Assembly (NCBI GenBank): GCA_003208835.1
Contig: QCVD01000001.1
Location: forward strand, 102,089 to 166,088
Length of the DNA stretch: 64,000 nucleotides
Origin: Synechococcus sp. AG-683-C23
Lineage (GTDB): Bacteria > Cyanobacteriota > Cyanobacteriia > PCC-6307 > Cyanobiaceae
Direction of reading: 5' to 3'
Every line of letters starts with the position of its first letter. The stretch's first letter is position 1. Positions 9,567-18,128 of the stretch are shown here, in pieces. The notes below the pieces were generated by a model. The model saw nothing but the letters and a program-made list of their open reading frames with translations. It ran no database searches and was not told the DNA's origin. A program made the translations under genes and the position numbers.

Positions 9567-10604
9567 TTGGCAAAGCTGCTGATTACAGGTGGGGCAGGAT
9601 TCGTCGGCAGCCATACCGCGCTGGTGCTGCTGGAGGCGGGCCACGAGCTGCTGGTGTTCGACGATTTCAGCAACAGCAGCCCGATCGCGCTTGACCGTGT
9701 GCGCGAGCTCGCTGGGCCTGCGGCCGCACCTCGGTTGCAACAGATGCAAGGCGACATCCGCAACCCCAAGGATCTTGAGCAAGCCTTCACCAAGGCGCCG
9801 TCTGGGATTGATGCGGTGATCCATTTCGCTGGCCTCAAGGCTGTGGGGGAGTCGGTGCAGCACCCCATGCACTACTGGGATGTGAATGTGAATGGCAGCC
9901 GCTGCCTTCTGGAGGCCATGCAGACCCATGGCTGCCACACCCTTGTGTTCAGCAGCAGCGCGTCGCTCTATGGATATCCAGAAGCCGTACCGATCCCGGA
10001 GACAGCTCCCATCGCTCCGATCAACCCTTACGGGCACACCAAGGCCGCTGTGGAGCAGATGCTATCCGACCTACACGCCAGTTCCCCGGACTCCTGGCGG
10101 ATCGATTGCCTGCGCTATTTCAACCCGGTTGGCGCCCATCCGTCCGGCCGCATCGGAGAAAACCCGCTGGGCATCCCCAACAACCTCTACCCCTTCGTGA
10201 GTCAGGTGGCCGTCGGCCGCAAATCACAACTCCAGGTGTTCGGCGGAGACTGGCCCACTTCCGACGGGACGGGCGTACGTGACTACATCCACGTGATGGA
10301 TCTCGCTGACGGCCACCTTGCCGCCCTGGACTGCCTGCTGGCGGAGGAACCGCAGCTGCTCACCCTCAATCTCGGCAGCGGCCAGGGACAGTCAGTCTTG
10401 GAGATGGTGCAGGCAATGGAAGCCGCCAGCGGCTGTTCCATCCCCTACGCGATCACCGACCGTCGGCCTGGCGATGCCGCAATCAGCGTCGCTGATCCCA
10501 GCAAAGCCGCTCAGCGCCTGGGCTGGCGAACCCAGCGCGGCCTCAAAGAAATCTGCCGCGACGGCTGGGCCTGGCAGCAGCAGAACCCAGATGGGTACAC
10601 CTGA
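9567..10604 (+). CDS. galE: UDP-glucose 4-epimerase
   Basis: A 345-residue extended short-chain dehydrogenase that interconverts UDP-glucose and UDP-galactose (or their N-acetyl forms) with bound NAD. The motif ITGGAGFVGSH is at residues 6-16, a FSSSASLYG segment near 130, and the catalytic Tyr-x3-Lys is in NPYGHTKAAVE near residue 152. The start is a TTG at 9567; an in-frame TGA lies shortly upstream, so a much longer protein is excluded. It is GC-rich and divergent from gmd. It provides galactose-type donors for the polysaccharide genes on both sides. Confidence 0.92.
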   Translation: MAKLLITGGAGFVGSHTALVLLEAGHELLVFDDFSNSSPIALDRVRELAGPAAAPRLQQMQGDIRNPKDLEQAFTKAPSGIDAVIHFAGLKAVGESVQHPMHYWDVNVNGSRCLLEAMQTHGCHTLVFSSSASLYGYPEAVPIPETAPIAPINPYGHTKAAVEQMLSDLHASSPDSWRIDCLRYFNPVGAHPSGRIGENPLGIPNNLYPFVSQVAVGRKSQLQVFGGDWPTSDGTGVRDYIHVMDLADGHLAALDCLLAEEPQLLTLNLGSGQGQSVLEMVQAMEAASGCSIPYAITDRRPGDAAISVADPSKAAQRLGWRTQRGLKEICRDGWAWQQQNPDGYT

Positions 10605-10940
10605 CCGAAGAGTTGGTATTGATCGGGCAGAAAAAGTTCTAGATCTGAAGCAGCTATCCAGGCTTCCAAGGCCACTCAAGTCATGTTGTTTATTTAGGGT
10701 GCTACCGGATGTGCTTGTGGAGCAGTAGATCTGGACTTGGTTGTCCGTGGCGGTAGCTAATACATCCGCCAGCTCGCCCAGGAAGAGCGGCTCGAGCAGG
10801 ACATCAGGATGCTTTAAGGGGCCAAGGGCACTCAAACGGCCTGGAATGCGCTGCTCCGGAGTCGGCTCCAAGGGCATCAGACGTAGCCAGGGGCTGACAC
10901 CACCATCAAGCTCTCCGACACAAGCCCTTCACTTCGTGAG
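10605..10940. other. Gene-free stretch with an unassigned coding-like remnant
   Basis: No complete gene is visible. On the minus strand at about 10690-10910 one frame reads like protein (PEQRIPGRLSALGPLKHPD, then ELADVLATATD), but it runs antisense into galE and has no clear start. It vaguely resembles C-termini of Phd/VapB-type antitoxins, which would fit the PIN-domain remnant at 11620-11748, but I cannot confirm that. The plus-strand ORF in the same place has no recognisable features. Confidence 0.3.
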
Positions 10941-10946
10941 CACAAC

Positions 10947-10981
10947 GTTTAACCGCTTAACTGTTAAACAAATCGTTTAAC
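10947..10981 (+). promoter_or_regulatory. Likely operator of the toxin-antitoxin pair
   Basis: Three 7-mers lie within 35 nt: GTTTAAC, its exact reverse complement GTTAAAC, and GTTTAAC again. They are 9 and 5 nt apart and end 11 nt before the antitoxin start. Ribbon-helix-helix antitoxins commonly bind such short inverted repeats to repress their own operon. The autoregulatory role is inferred from position and symmetry. Confidence 0.6.
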
Positions 10982-10992
10982 GCCTTCTTGTT

Positions 10993-11220
10993 ATGGCGAT
11001 TGGGATACGGCTAGAGCCAGAGCTCGAACAGCAGCTTGAACGCCTGGCTCAAAGCCTGGGCAAAACGCGCAGCGCTTGCGTAAGGGAGGCCATTGCCAAT
11101 TATCTATCCCGCGTTGATGGAGACGAGGAGGCAAAGCGCCAATCCAGCTTGATCGCAGCCAGCAGCAGCACTCAGCAGTGGAGCGAGCCACTCCCCGACT
11201 GGGACGACTGGACAGCATGA
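10993..11220 (+). CDS. Ribbon-helix-helix antitoxin (MazE/CopG-like)
   Basis: A 75-residue protein. Residues 1-45 (IGIRLEPELEQQLERLAQSLGKTRSACVREAIANYL) fit the ribbon-helix-helix DNA-binding fold: one beta strand, then two amphipathic helices. The acidic, Trp-rich tail (PLPDWDDW) is the type that wraps around and blocks a MazF toxin. The start at 10993 opens the domain at its usual place. Its stop overlaps the ATG of the toxin gene (ATGA), so both are made from one message. It probably represses its own promoter through the repeats just upstream. Confidence 0.8.
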   Translation: MAIGIRLEPELEQQLERLAQSLGKTRSACVREAIANYLSRVDGDEEAKRQSSLIAASSSTQQWSEPLPDWDDWTA

Positions 11221-11561
11221 GTTCTCTCCAAATCCAAAGAGGTGAGGTCATCACGGTGGCCAGCCCTGGTGCGTACTCCGGCAAACCCAGACCAGCTGTT
11301 GTCGTACAGGCGCATCGTTGGCTAGAAGCTCATCCCAGCATCACGCTGTGTCCACTCACCAGCACCCTGATCGAGGCACCTTTGGTGCGAATCATTGTTG
11401 AGCCCAGCGCCATGAATGGACTACGCAAACGATCCCAGCTGATGGTCGACAAGCTCTTCACGGTTCCAATCGGCGACATCGGCAGCTCGATTGGCTGTCT
11501 TGAAACAACCGTGATGGCAGAACTTGATCTGGCGCTCAGAGACTGGCTTGCCCTCCATTAA
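11217..11561 (+). CDS. MazF/PemK-type endoribonuclease toxin
   Basis: A protein of about 114 residues when started at the ATG overlapping the antitoxin stop; the longer track start is not needed. It shows the PemK/MazF beta-barrel pattern: QRGEVITVASPGAYSGKPRPAVVVQ at the N-terminus, the CPLTST strand near residue 46, and SQLMVDKLFTVP near 78. Family members cleave mRNA at short sequences when the antitoxin is degraded. The pair is a compact, probably intact module placed between sugar-nucleotide genes and the Wza/Wzz genes, possibly stabilising this variable region. Confidence 0.85.
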   Translation: MSSLQIQRGEVITVASPGAYSGKPRPAVVVQAHRWLEAHPSITLCPLTSTLIEAPLVRIIVEPSAMNGLRKRSQLMVDKLFTVPIGDIGSSIGCLETTVMAELDLALRDWLALH

Positions 11562-11619
11562 GGGCGCTCGCACTGCATAAACGCGTCGCCTACACCTGCG
11601 GCACCAGCTCATCAGGCAG

Positions 11620-11748
11620 TTAGGCCAACCAACTCTGATCCAACTCAGCAATGGCCTCAAATTCCGGATCCTTATGCAGCAACGTTGCCTGGCTCAAAAG
11701 AGCCGTCGCGGCGATCCAGGCTTCGGCTAAGGAATCAGACGAATGAAA
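11620..11748 (-). pseudogene. PIN-domain (VapC-like) toxin, C-terminal remnant
   Basis: The last 42 codons of a minus-strand ORF read like the end of a PIN-domain ribonuclease: AEAWIAATALLSQATLLHKDPEFEAIAEL. The Asp/Glu-x-Trp-Ile-Ala-Ala-Thr-Ala helix and the final Lys-Asp-Pro-Glu-Phe are standard PIN elements, although the first catalytic acidic residues would lie in the missing N-terminal ~90 residues. Further upstream the frame runs through the start of the wza-like gene and loses PIN character. It is a fragment left next to a complete MazEF-type pair. Confidence 0.6.
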
Positions 11749-11896
11749 CGCGGGGAACGGAGCCACCACACCATCACCGGAAGCAACTGGATCAAACGGT
11801 GAACGATAAATCTCAATCCAATTCCCGGCCTGGTCACCGCCAGCAACCATATGAGAAAGAAAAGCCATAAATTCAAATAAATTTTGTAATTCAGGC

Positions 11897-13078
11897 TTGC
11901 CCAAAACCAGTTTCCTATGGGCAATCGCTTCAGGCGCAGCATTAACGCTCCAGCCAGCGATAGTGTTCGCCCAGCAACCATCAAAAGTAGAAAAAGAAAT
12001 CACTGAGCAAGTCCAACCCCTGCCACTCGAGCAGCGGGCAAACGTTACTTATGCCGCCTATATACTCGGCCCTGGTGATTCCATCCAAATTGATGTTTTA
12101 GATCTACCGGAATTAAGCGGTACCTTTTCAATCGGGCCAGATGGCACGATTTACCTTCCCCGGCTACGAGCGCTATATGTTGAAGGACTAACAATTGAAG
12201 AGTTACGCTTTTTTGTAACCGAACAATTACGTGGCTACGTCATTGAGCCTGAGCTCTACGTTAGGCCTATTGGATACCGGCCAATACGCGTTTACATCGG
12301 CGGAGAAGTAAAACGGCCTGGATATTACACGCTTAGCGGAGCACAATCAGAGAAAAGTAACGATCAAACAGGAAATATTTCTGCTGTTGAAAACAATTCA
12401 ATGGCTCTTCAAAACGTCAACAACTCATCATCCATAAGCGGGGGCTCATCTAGTTCAACACTCTTCCCCACGGTCTTCGATGCGATTCGCACAGCACAGG
12501 GCATTACTCCATACTCCGACCTCGCAACAGTAGAGGTCACACGCCTAAAGCCACTCAGCAGTGGCGGCGGAAGAATTCGAGCAAAACTAAATTTCTTGTC
12601 CTTGATTACTGAGGGAGATGAAAGTCAAAACATTCGATTATTTGACGGGGATGTGGTGAGTGTCAGCAAAAGCCCTGAGGTGCTTCGCGAGCAACTTCTT
12701 AAGGCAGGCCAAACTAATTTGACCCCACAGTTTTTGCAGGTCTACGTCAGCGGGCGCGTCGAGCAGCCTGGCGCCGTCACTTTGCCCCAAGGTTCAAGCC
12801 TCGTGCAAGCCATTGATCTTGCTGGTGGAACAAAAGTGCTTCACGGTAAAGTGGAATTTATACGCTTCACCCGCGAAGGGGAGATTGATCGTCGTATCTT
12901 TGGATTGAAAAGTGATGCCCCCGCCAGTGATTACCGCAATCCGGTATTAATGGCGGGTGATGTAATCCGACTGCGAGAAACCGCCTTAACCAAGTCGTTG
13001 GCTGTGATTGACGAGATCACAACCCCTGCGGTGGGCGTGTATTCAGTGTTCTCACTTTTCGATGGGTTTAGCAATTGA
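11897..13078 (+). CDS. Wza-like polysaccharide export protein
   Basis: A 393-residue secreted protein. A TTG start is followed by a signal peptide of about 25 residues ending IVFAQQ. The poly-export domain starts near residue 54 (YILGPGDSIQIDVLDLPELSGTFSIGPDGTIYLP). Two SLBB domains follow, one with RVYIGGEVKRPGYY near 131 and one with VYVSGRVEQPGAV near 277. I see no lipobox Cys, unlike E. coli Wza. Family members form the periplasmic and outer-membrane channel for capsule or exopolysaccharide. The stop overlaps the ATG of the Wzz-like gene (TGATG), so the two are coupled. A second export protein is at 33571-34734. Confidence 0.85.
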   Translation: MPKTSFLWAIASGAALTLQPAIVFAQQPSKVEKEITEQVQPLPLEQRANVTYAAYILGPGDSIQIDVLDLPELSGTFSIGPDGTIYLPRLRALYVEGLTIEELRFFVTEQLRGYVIEPELYVRPIGYRPIRVYIGGEVKRPGYYTLSGAQSEKSNDQTGNISAVENNSMALQNVNNSSSISGGSSSSTLFPTVFDAIRTAQGITPYSDLATVEVTRLKPLSSGGGRIRAKLNFLSLITEGDESQNIRLFDGDVVSVSKSPEVLREQLLKAGQTNLTPQFLQVYVSGRVEQPGAVTLPQGSSLVQAIDLAGGTKVLHGKVEFIRFTREGEIDRRIFGLKSDAPASDYRNPVLMAGDVIRLRETALTKSLAVIDEITTPAVGVYSVFSLFDGFSN

Positions 13079-14775
13079 TGACGAGCACAAATACTCCGGC
13101 CCAGGTCGCTCCTGTTCAACCCATCGCTGACGATGAAATCGACCTACGCCAACTCGTCGCAGCTTTAATTCGACAGAAAAAGTTGATCGCAGGGGTTGCC
13201 GGCACCGCTGTGCTCCTCAGTGGACTGTATGCATTCACCCGCGATCCCGTTTGGCAAGGTGAGAGCCAGATCGTGCTGGAGAATCAAGACTCTGGAGCTG
13301 GATTCGCTCAGCTGGCCGCATCGAATCCAATATTGGCCAATCTCGCTGGAGCGAGTGGCGGCGGTGGCAGCCAATTGGAAACGGAAGTGACGGTGCTGGA
13401 AAGCCCCTCTGTCTTGAAACCCACCTTCGACTTCGTGAAAGCCCGCAAGGCACAACAAGGAGAGGACACGAGCAAATGGAGCTTCACCGCTTGGCGCGAT
13501 GGCAATCTCGACATTGAGCTCGAGAAAGGTACCTCAGTGCTCAATATCACTTACCGCGATACAGATCCAGATCTAGTGCTGCCTGTAATCAAACGCATCA
13601 CCAGCGATTATCAACGCTATTCAGGCCGCGATCGTCAACGAGGCCTAACGCAAGGGGTTAGCTACTTAGAAAAACAAGTTTTAACCCTAAGGACGAAAGC
13701 TGACCTGTCGATGAGAAAAGCTCAGGCTTATGCGTTAACCCATGAATTGGGTTTACAAGATGGCATGCCAGCAGCCTCCACAGCAAACTCCGCTGGAACA
13801 TCAGTCGAGGCCAACAGGGGGCAAGTCCAACAGCGTGTCAACGCACTGGAACAGCAGCTCATTTCAGCTCGCCGTGCTCGCAATCGCACCGTGTTTCAAG
13901 CCCCGCAACTGGAGGCCAATTCAGAGCTCTTTAGCCAGCTGCAAACACTCGAGTCCAACCTGCAGCAGAAACAATCTCTGTTGAATCCCAACGATGATTC
14001 GATTCGCAGACTGCAACGCCAACGCCAAAACCTAATTGCATACATCAATCAGCAAACAATCGGCCTATTGGAGGGTGAACTAATCACCGCCCAATCCCAG
14101 CTGTCGTCTTTAAACCGACCCCGTGATGTGGTGCTCAAGCACCGTGAATTGGTACGCACGGCGTTACGGGATGAAAAGACACTGGCTGAGCTAGAGATTC
14201 AGTTGCAAACCCTGCAACTCGAACAAGCCAGACAGACCGAACCCTGGGAACTGATCTCCACGCCAACGCTTCTTGACACTCCTGTCGCCCCGCGCAAAAA
14301 GCGCATGGTGGCCCTCGGTTTACTGGCCGGATTAGTCCTTGGGAGTGGCGCCGCCCTCGTCATCGACCGACGCACAGGGTTGGTCTTTAGTGAAGATGAA
14401 CTGAAAACAGCCGTACCCGCTCCGTTGCTGGAACGGCTGTCACTTGATTCGAGCCTTGAATGGCCATCCACCTTGCAATTGATGGCACAAGGCCCCTTAA
14501 AAAATGCACAATCGATTGGATTAGTACCGGTTGGACAACCAGATTCGTTCGCTGTTCAACAGTTTCAAAACCAACTGAAGAAAGCATGTGTTGCACGGGA
14601 GATTGAAGCAAGCCAGGATCTTGTTAAAACAAGGGACTGCGACACTCAGCTGCTCTTGATTCAGCCAGGCTATGTATCTCGAAAGCAATTGGCGCAACTC
14701 AACCAAAGCTTGGCGCTACAAGGAACTCCAATTGCAGGGTGGGTGCTGCTTGACCCAACAATGGAGGCCGGGTGA
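13078..14775 (+). CDS. Wzz/Wzc-like polysaccharide co-polymerase without kinase domain
   Basis: A 565-residue inner-membrane protein. The ATG at 13078 overlaps the preceding stop and is preferred to the TTG one codon earlier. A first membrane helix lies near residues 38-57 (LIAGVAGTAVLLSGLYAF) and a second near 410-430 (MVALGLLAGLVLGSGAALVID), with a long, largely coiled-coil periplasmic region between, as in chain-length regulators. After the second helix there are about 130 residues that resemble a reduced BY-kinase region, but I see no Walker A motif and no tyrosine cluster. It should set polymer length and link synthesis to the Wza-like exporter. Confidence 0.8.
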   Translation: MTSTNTPAQVAPVQPIADDEIDLRQLVAALIRQKKLIAGVAGTAVLLSGLYAFTRDPVWQGESQIVLENQDSGAGFAQLAASNPILANLAGASGGGGSQLETEVTVLESPSVLKPTFDFVKARKAQQGEDTSKWSFTAWRDGNLDIELEKGTSVLNITYRDTDPDLVLPVIKRITSDYQRYSGRDRQRGLTQGVSYLEKQVLTLRTKADLSMRKAQAYALTHELGLQDGMPAASTANSAGTSVEANRGQVQQRVNALEQQLISARRARNRTVFQAPQLEANSELFSQLQTLESNLQQKQSLLNPNDDSIRRLQRQRQNLIAYINQQTIGLLEGELITAQSQLSSLNRPRDVVLKHRELVRTALRDEKTLAELEIQLQTLQLEQARQTEPWELISTPTLLDTPVAPRKKRMVALGLLAGLVLGSGAALVIDRRTGLVFSEDELKTAVPAPLLERLSLDSSLEWPSTLQLMAQGPLKNAQSIGLVPVGQPDSFAVQQFQNQLKKACVAREIEASQDLVKTRDCDTQLLLIQPGYVSRKQLAQLNQSLALQGTPIAGWVLLDPTMEAG

Positions 14776-16163
14776 AATCCTTTTTCGCTGGGTTAGCTTG
14801 TTGTGGCCTAGGACTATCTTTAAATGCACCAATTGGTGTAGCCGCTGAATGGGAGTCTGTTAATACCGACGCAGAATCTAAATCAACAACTAGCAATCAA
14901 GTTGACAAGGGTAGATCGACACAATGGTCTCCTGTTCAATCAAAGTCGGAAATATCGACCAAGACCAATCGACAAGTGGTTTGGACACCTGTCGAGCCAT
15001 TAAAAAAATCTGCGCCTTCGCAATCGACTTTGGCCGTCATAGACACTGGATCGAACGTAAAAGAGCCAATTCGCTGGAAACCTGTTGAGCCAGCGATCGC
15101 TCAAGAAATCGAAGAAGATATAGACAACGAACAACCCATTAAAGATGCTTCAGTGAAGAACGTGGCAATCAAGCCACCAGTGATGCCGAGCGGAGCCACA
15201 TTTGCTAACGACAAAGCGCTATGGCGAGATAATAATTGGCATCCGCAAATCAGCAGCCTTGTCCCTATTGGCTTCGGGCCAAAAGGAACAATGATTTCAA
15301 TGGGCCTATATGGGTGGGATTGTACGACTTCAGGCATCTGTACCCAACCTCAAGACTGGGAAGACTATCAGGATCAGTTAGAGCGATTTGGAGAAGCCCA
15401 CTATGAATTTTCAGTTGGGATAGGAGATTCAGAAAAACTTGTGGGAATAGCCCTTACAGGGCTATTTGAGGAAACATCACTACCTATTGGTTCTCGTAAT
15501 GAAACTGAGGATAAAAGTATATTCAGCAATTATTATATCGGAGCTCACTTGTCTAGAAATATTGGTCCCGACACTGGACTACGTGTTGGAGTAAAAAACT
15601 GGTTAGACGTTAAAGAATGTGGCCTAGCCTGCGGTTACCCAAAAAGTGCTTATGCAGTGATCAGCCAAAGATTCCGGTTAAATGACAACCAAAACGGATG
15701 GTTTCCCAACGCCTACCTAACAGCCGGTGTCGGCAATGGTGAATTCAGATCACTTGACGAGCAAGTTCGCGAATCTATTGCATCACAAAGAGACAATGGG
15801 TGCCAAACCTATGGATACATCCCAGACAAACCCTGCACTCCAAATACCTTAAGACGTGCCGTTTTAGATGCAGCTAATTATGGAGAATTAACCCCAATTG
15901 GCTCTGCTGCTTTAGAAGTTTATCCTGGCTTTAATGCCATTGGAGAGTGGACAGGCAGGAATTTAAATCTTGGATTTAGTGTCAAGCCTTTCGAAGAGGT
16001 CGGACTGGTATTCACATCCATGTGGAATCAACTATTAAAAAACTGTGACTACGGATGCGATGTAAGCGTTCCAGATTACAGCGGAAAAGCCCCCCTCCCA
16101 GAAAATATGATTACATATCGACCAGTATGGTCCTTCAAGCTTTCATTAGACGTTAAATTCTAA
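14772..16163 (+). CDS. Secreted protein with W-x-P-V repeats and a predicted outer-membrane barrel
   Basis: A 463-residue protein started by a GTG overlapping the wzz-like stop (GTGA), with a signal peptide of about 25 residues ending GVAAE. Residues 27-110 contain a spaced repeat: WESV, WSPVQS, WTPVEP, WKPVEP, 20-35 residues apart. After residue 165 the alternating aromatic and glycine-rich strands (ISMGLYGWDC, YYIGAHLSRNIG, NLGFSVKPF), ending on SLDVKF, suggest a beta-barrel outer-membrane protein. Several Cys pairs (CTTSGIC, CGLAC, CDYGC) may be disulfides. The operon position suggests it helps the Wza/Wzz system export or retain polysaccharide. Family not recognised. Confidence 0.65.
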   Translation: MKSFFAGLACCGLGLSLNAPIGVAAEWESVNTDAESKSTTSNQVDKGRSTQWSPVQSKSEISTKTNRQVVWTPVEPLKKSAPSQSTLAVIDTGSNVKEPIRWKPVEPAIAQEIEEDIDNEQPIKDASVKNVAIKPPVMPSGATFANDKALWRDNNWHPQISSLVPIGFGPKGTMISMGLYGWDCTTSGICTQPQDWEDYQDQLERFGEAHYEFSVGIGDSEKLVGIALTGLFEETSLPIGSRNETEDKSIFSNYYIGAHLSRNIGPDTGLRVGVKNWLDVKECGLACGYPKSAYAVISQRFRLNDNQNGWFPNAYLTAGVGNGEFRSLDEQVRESIASQRDNGCQTYGYIPDKPCTPNTLRRAVLDAANYGELTPIGSAALEVYPGFNAIGEWTGRNLNLGFSVKPFEEVGLVFTSMWNQLLKNCDYGCDVSVPDYSGKAPLPENMITYRPVWSFKLSLDVKF

Positions 16164-16705
16164 AGTGTAGTTCTCCACAGAACTAATTAGTATGTCACCT
16201 GACTATAAATGCATTACCCATAAATACTTTTTCCAACATCAAGCAAACTGAAATCCAGGTATGCGGCCAATAAAGCTACCTAGCACATATTGAATTCACC
16301 AATCCTAGATTCGAAGGTAATGTTCCACTCTTCGATATTTACTTAAATCCTCTTTCAACTTCATGACCATATCAAGTGCTCCGCTGGAGCCACTGATAAC
16401 GATGTATTTTCACTTCACAGCGAAATCAATAGAGGTACTGACAGAGACACGAGACTCGGCGAAGCAGCCCGATCAAAACCTGAGGCCAGCAATCAAAGGC
16501 AGCCTTCCCAGAGATGACTTACACAGAAACGTTCAGCCCAAGGTCGAAACCACATCACTTCCTATTAATTAAATTTATCAAACAAATGCTCAACCAAAGA
16601 AAGCTTCACAACTATGAATTACAATCCGATTAAACCAGGTCTTATGCAGCATCTATTGCTTGCACATCAGAGCCAACACTTTTAGCGACTCAGTGTCATA
16701 TCGAG
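16164..16705. other. Intergenic region without a supported gene
   Basis: About 540 nt between the outer-membrane protein and the GT4 gene. The only track ORF here (16363-16572) has no domain, no Shine-Dalgarno sequence and uncoding-like composition. I see no tRNA, convincing terminator or repeat. It should contain the promoter of the downstream glycosyltransferase. Confidence 0.6.
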
Positions 16706-17941
16706 ATGCGCATTCTCCAGCTAGTGCATGGTCACATCAAAACAAGCTTCGGTGGCAGTGAGCATGCCGCATTTGCTCTCCACCATGCCTACAAATGCAA
16801 TCAGAATGCCTGGATCCTGACCCCTGGCGTTGAAGATCCAGCTGACAAATCACCAGGTGATCTAAAGCTCCCAAGCAGAAGCCACCCCTTGAAGTTGGTT
16901 GGTAAAGATGCCGAGGAACGGGATCGGCAGCTTGCTTCTTTGCTTCAAGAAATACAACCGCAGGTCATTCACCTGCACCACTACTTGCATTTTGGGGTCG
17001 ATATCATCGCAGCCCTCAAAAGGCTGTGGCCTGAAGCCATCGTCGTACTGACTTTGCACGAATATCTGTTGCTCTGTGCTCATAACGGGCAGATGCTGAA
17101 ACGCGGAAGCAATCGGATTTGCAATAACCCAGAGCCAGAGGCATGCTCCAACTGTTTCGAAGGTCTGGATCTCAATCTGTTCGAGCAGCGCAACTTCGCA
17201 GCACAAACTGCTCTAAAAAGCTGCGATGGGCTGATCAGCCCGAGCCACTACCTGCTAACCGTGATGCAGCAGCAGTTCTGTCTCCCAGCAGAAACGCGGG
17301 TGATCGAGAACGGGCTGCCACTCGAGCTGCTTCAAAGATGCCGCCAAAGCAGAGATGAGACGAGCAACGCAACGCCTTCTCTCAATCGCTTCGCTTTCTT
17401 CGGCCGGGCCAGTGAACTCAAGGGGTTACTTGTAATGCTGCAGGCCTGTTATTTAATGTCGTTAAGCGATACGGGCTCATTTCAGCTGCAGATCTTCGGA
17501 GGAGGACTGGAGCTAGAACCAGCAGCTATCCAACACCGGATCCACTCCTTAATTGCCGCTTGCGGCGAACATATTGAACTTCATGGTCGCTACCAGCAGA
17601 TGCAAATTCCCCAATTGATGCAGCAGTGCGATTGGGTGATCGTTCCATCGATCTGGTGGGAGAACTCACCGGTGGTGATTCAAGAAGCGTTCGCATGCCA
17701 CAAACCGGTCATCGGCAGTAACCACGGCGGTATCGCCGAAAAAATTAATGGTCGAGGGGGCCTCGGATTCCAACCCAATGATGCTGCCAATCTGGCTAGT
17801 CGCATGGCAGAAGCGATCGGCAACGTGCAGCTGCACCGCTGCCTGCAAAAACAGATGGCACCGCCCTTTTCAATTGAGGCCTGCGCAGCACAACACCTAA
17901 AGTTCTACGAGGAATTGATGCAGAGTCATGCCTGCGGATGA
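16706..17941 (+). CDS. GT4-family glycosyltransferase
   Basis: A 411-residue GT-B enzyme. The N-terminal domain opens with MRILQLVHGHIKTSFGGSEHA, the glycine-rich loop of GT4 proteins, then VIHLHHYLHFG near 92. The C-terminal donor domain has FFGRASELKGL near 229 and PSIWWENSPVVIQEAFACHKPVIGS near 313, the Glu-x7-Glu signature of retaining family 4 enzymes. A cluster of Cys (CAHNGQMLKRGSNRICN, CSNCFEG) in residues 128-152 resembles the zinc-knuckle insertion found in some of these enzymes. Donor and acceptor cannot be assigned. The next small ORF overlaps its end by 14 nt. Confidence 0.88.
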   Translation: MRILQLVHGHIKTSFGGSEHAAFALHHAYKCNQNAWILTPGVEDPADKSPGDLKLPSRSHPLKLVGKDAEERDRQLASLLQEIQPQVIHLHHYLHFGVDIIAALKRLWPEAIVVLTLHEYLLLCAHNGQMLKRGSNRICNNPEPEACSNCFEGLDLNLFEQRNFAAQTALKSCDGLISPSHYLLTVMQQQFCLPAETRVIENGLPLELLQRCRQSRDETSNATPSLNRFAFFGRASELKGLLVMLQACYLMSLSDTGSFQLQIFGGGLELEPAAIQHRIHSLIAACGEHIELHGRYQQMQIPQLMQQCDWVIVPSIWWENSPVVIQEAFACHKPVIGSNHGGIAEKINGRGGLGFQPNDAANLASRMAEAIGNVQLHRCLQKQMAPPFSIEACAAQHLKFYEELMQSHACG

Positions 17942-18128
17942 GAAGCCACCAGGTGACCTTGAAGTACTCAGAGATGAGCTGAATCACTTTATTCGCTTGT
18001 CACAAGTGCAGGCCAAACAGCTCTCCCGCTACCAAGAGCTGCAGCAACGAAGCCACCGGATGATCTTGAAGCTGAACGATCAATTAAAGGTATCCAGGTC
18101 AATGGGATCCATCAGCTTCCGCAAGTGA
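17928..18128 (+). CDS. Small coiled-coil protein
   Basis: A 66-residue ORF whose ATG overlaps the end of the GT4 gene by 14 nt in another frame. The sequence is one amphipathic helix rich in Gln, Leu and Arg (QAKQLSRYQELQQRSHRMILKLNDQL), typical of a short coiled coil; no family is recognised. Its 3' end is antisense to the last ~49 nt of the convergent gene. It could be a helper of the glycosyltransferase or a chance ORF. The clean heptad pattern and tight overlap make me lean to a real gene. Confidence 0.45.
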   Translation: MPADEKPPGDLEVLRDELNHFIRLSQVQAKQLSRYQELQQRSHRMILKLNDQLKVSRSMGSISFRK

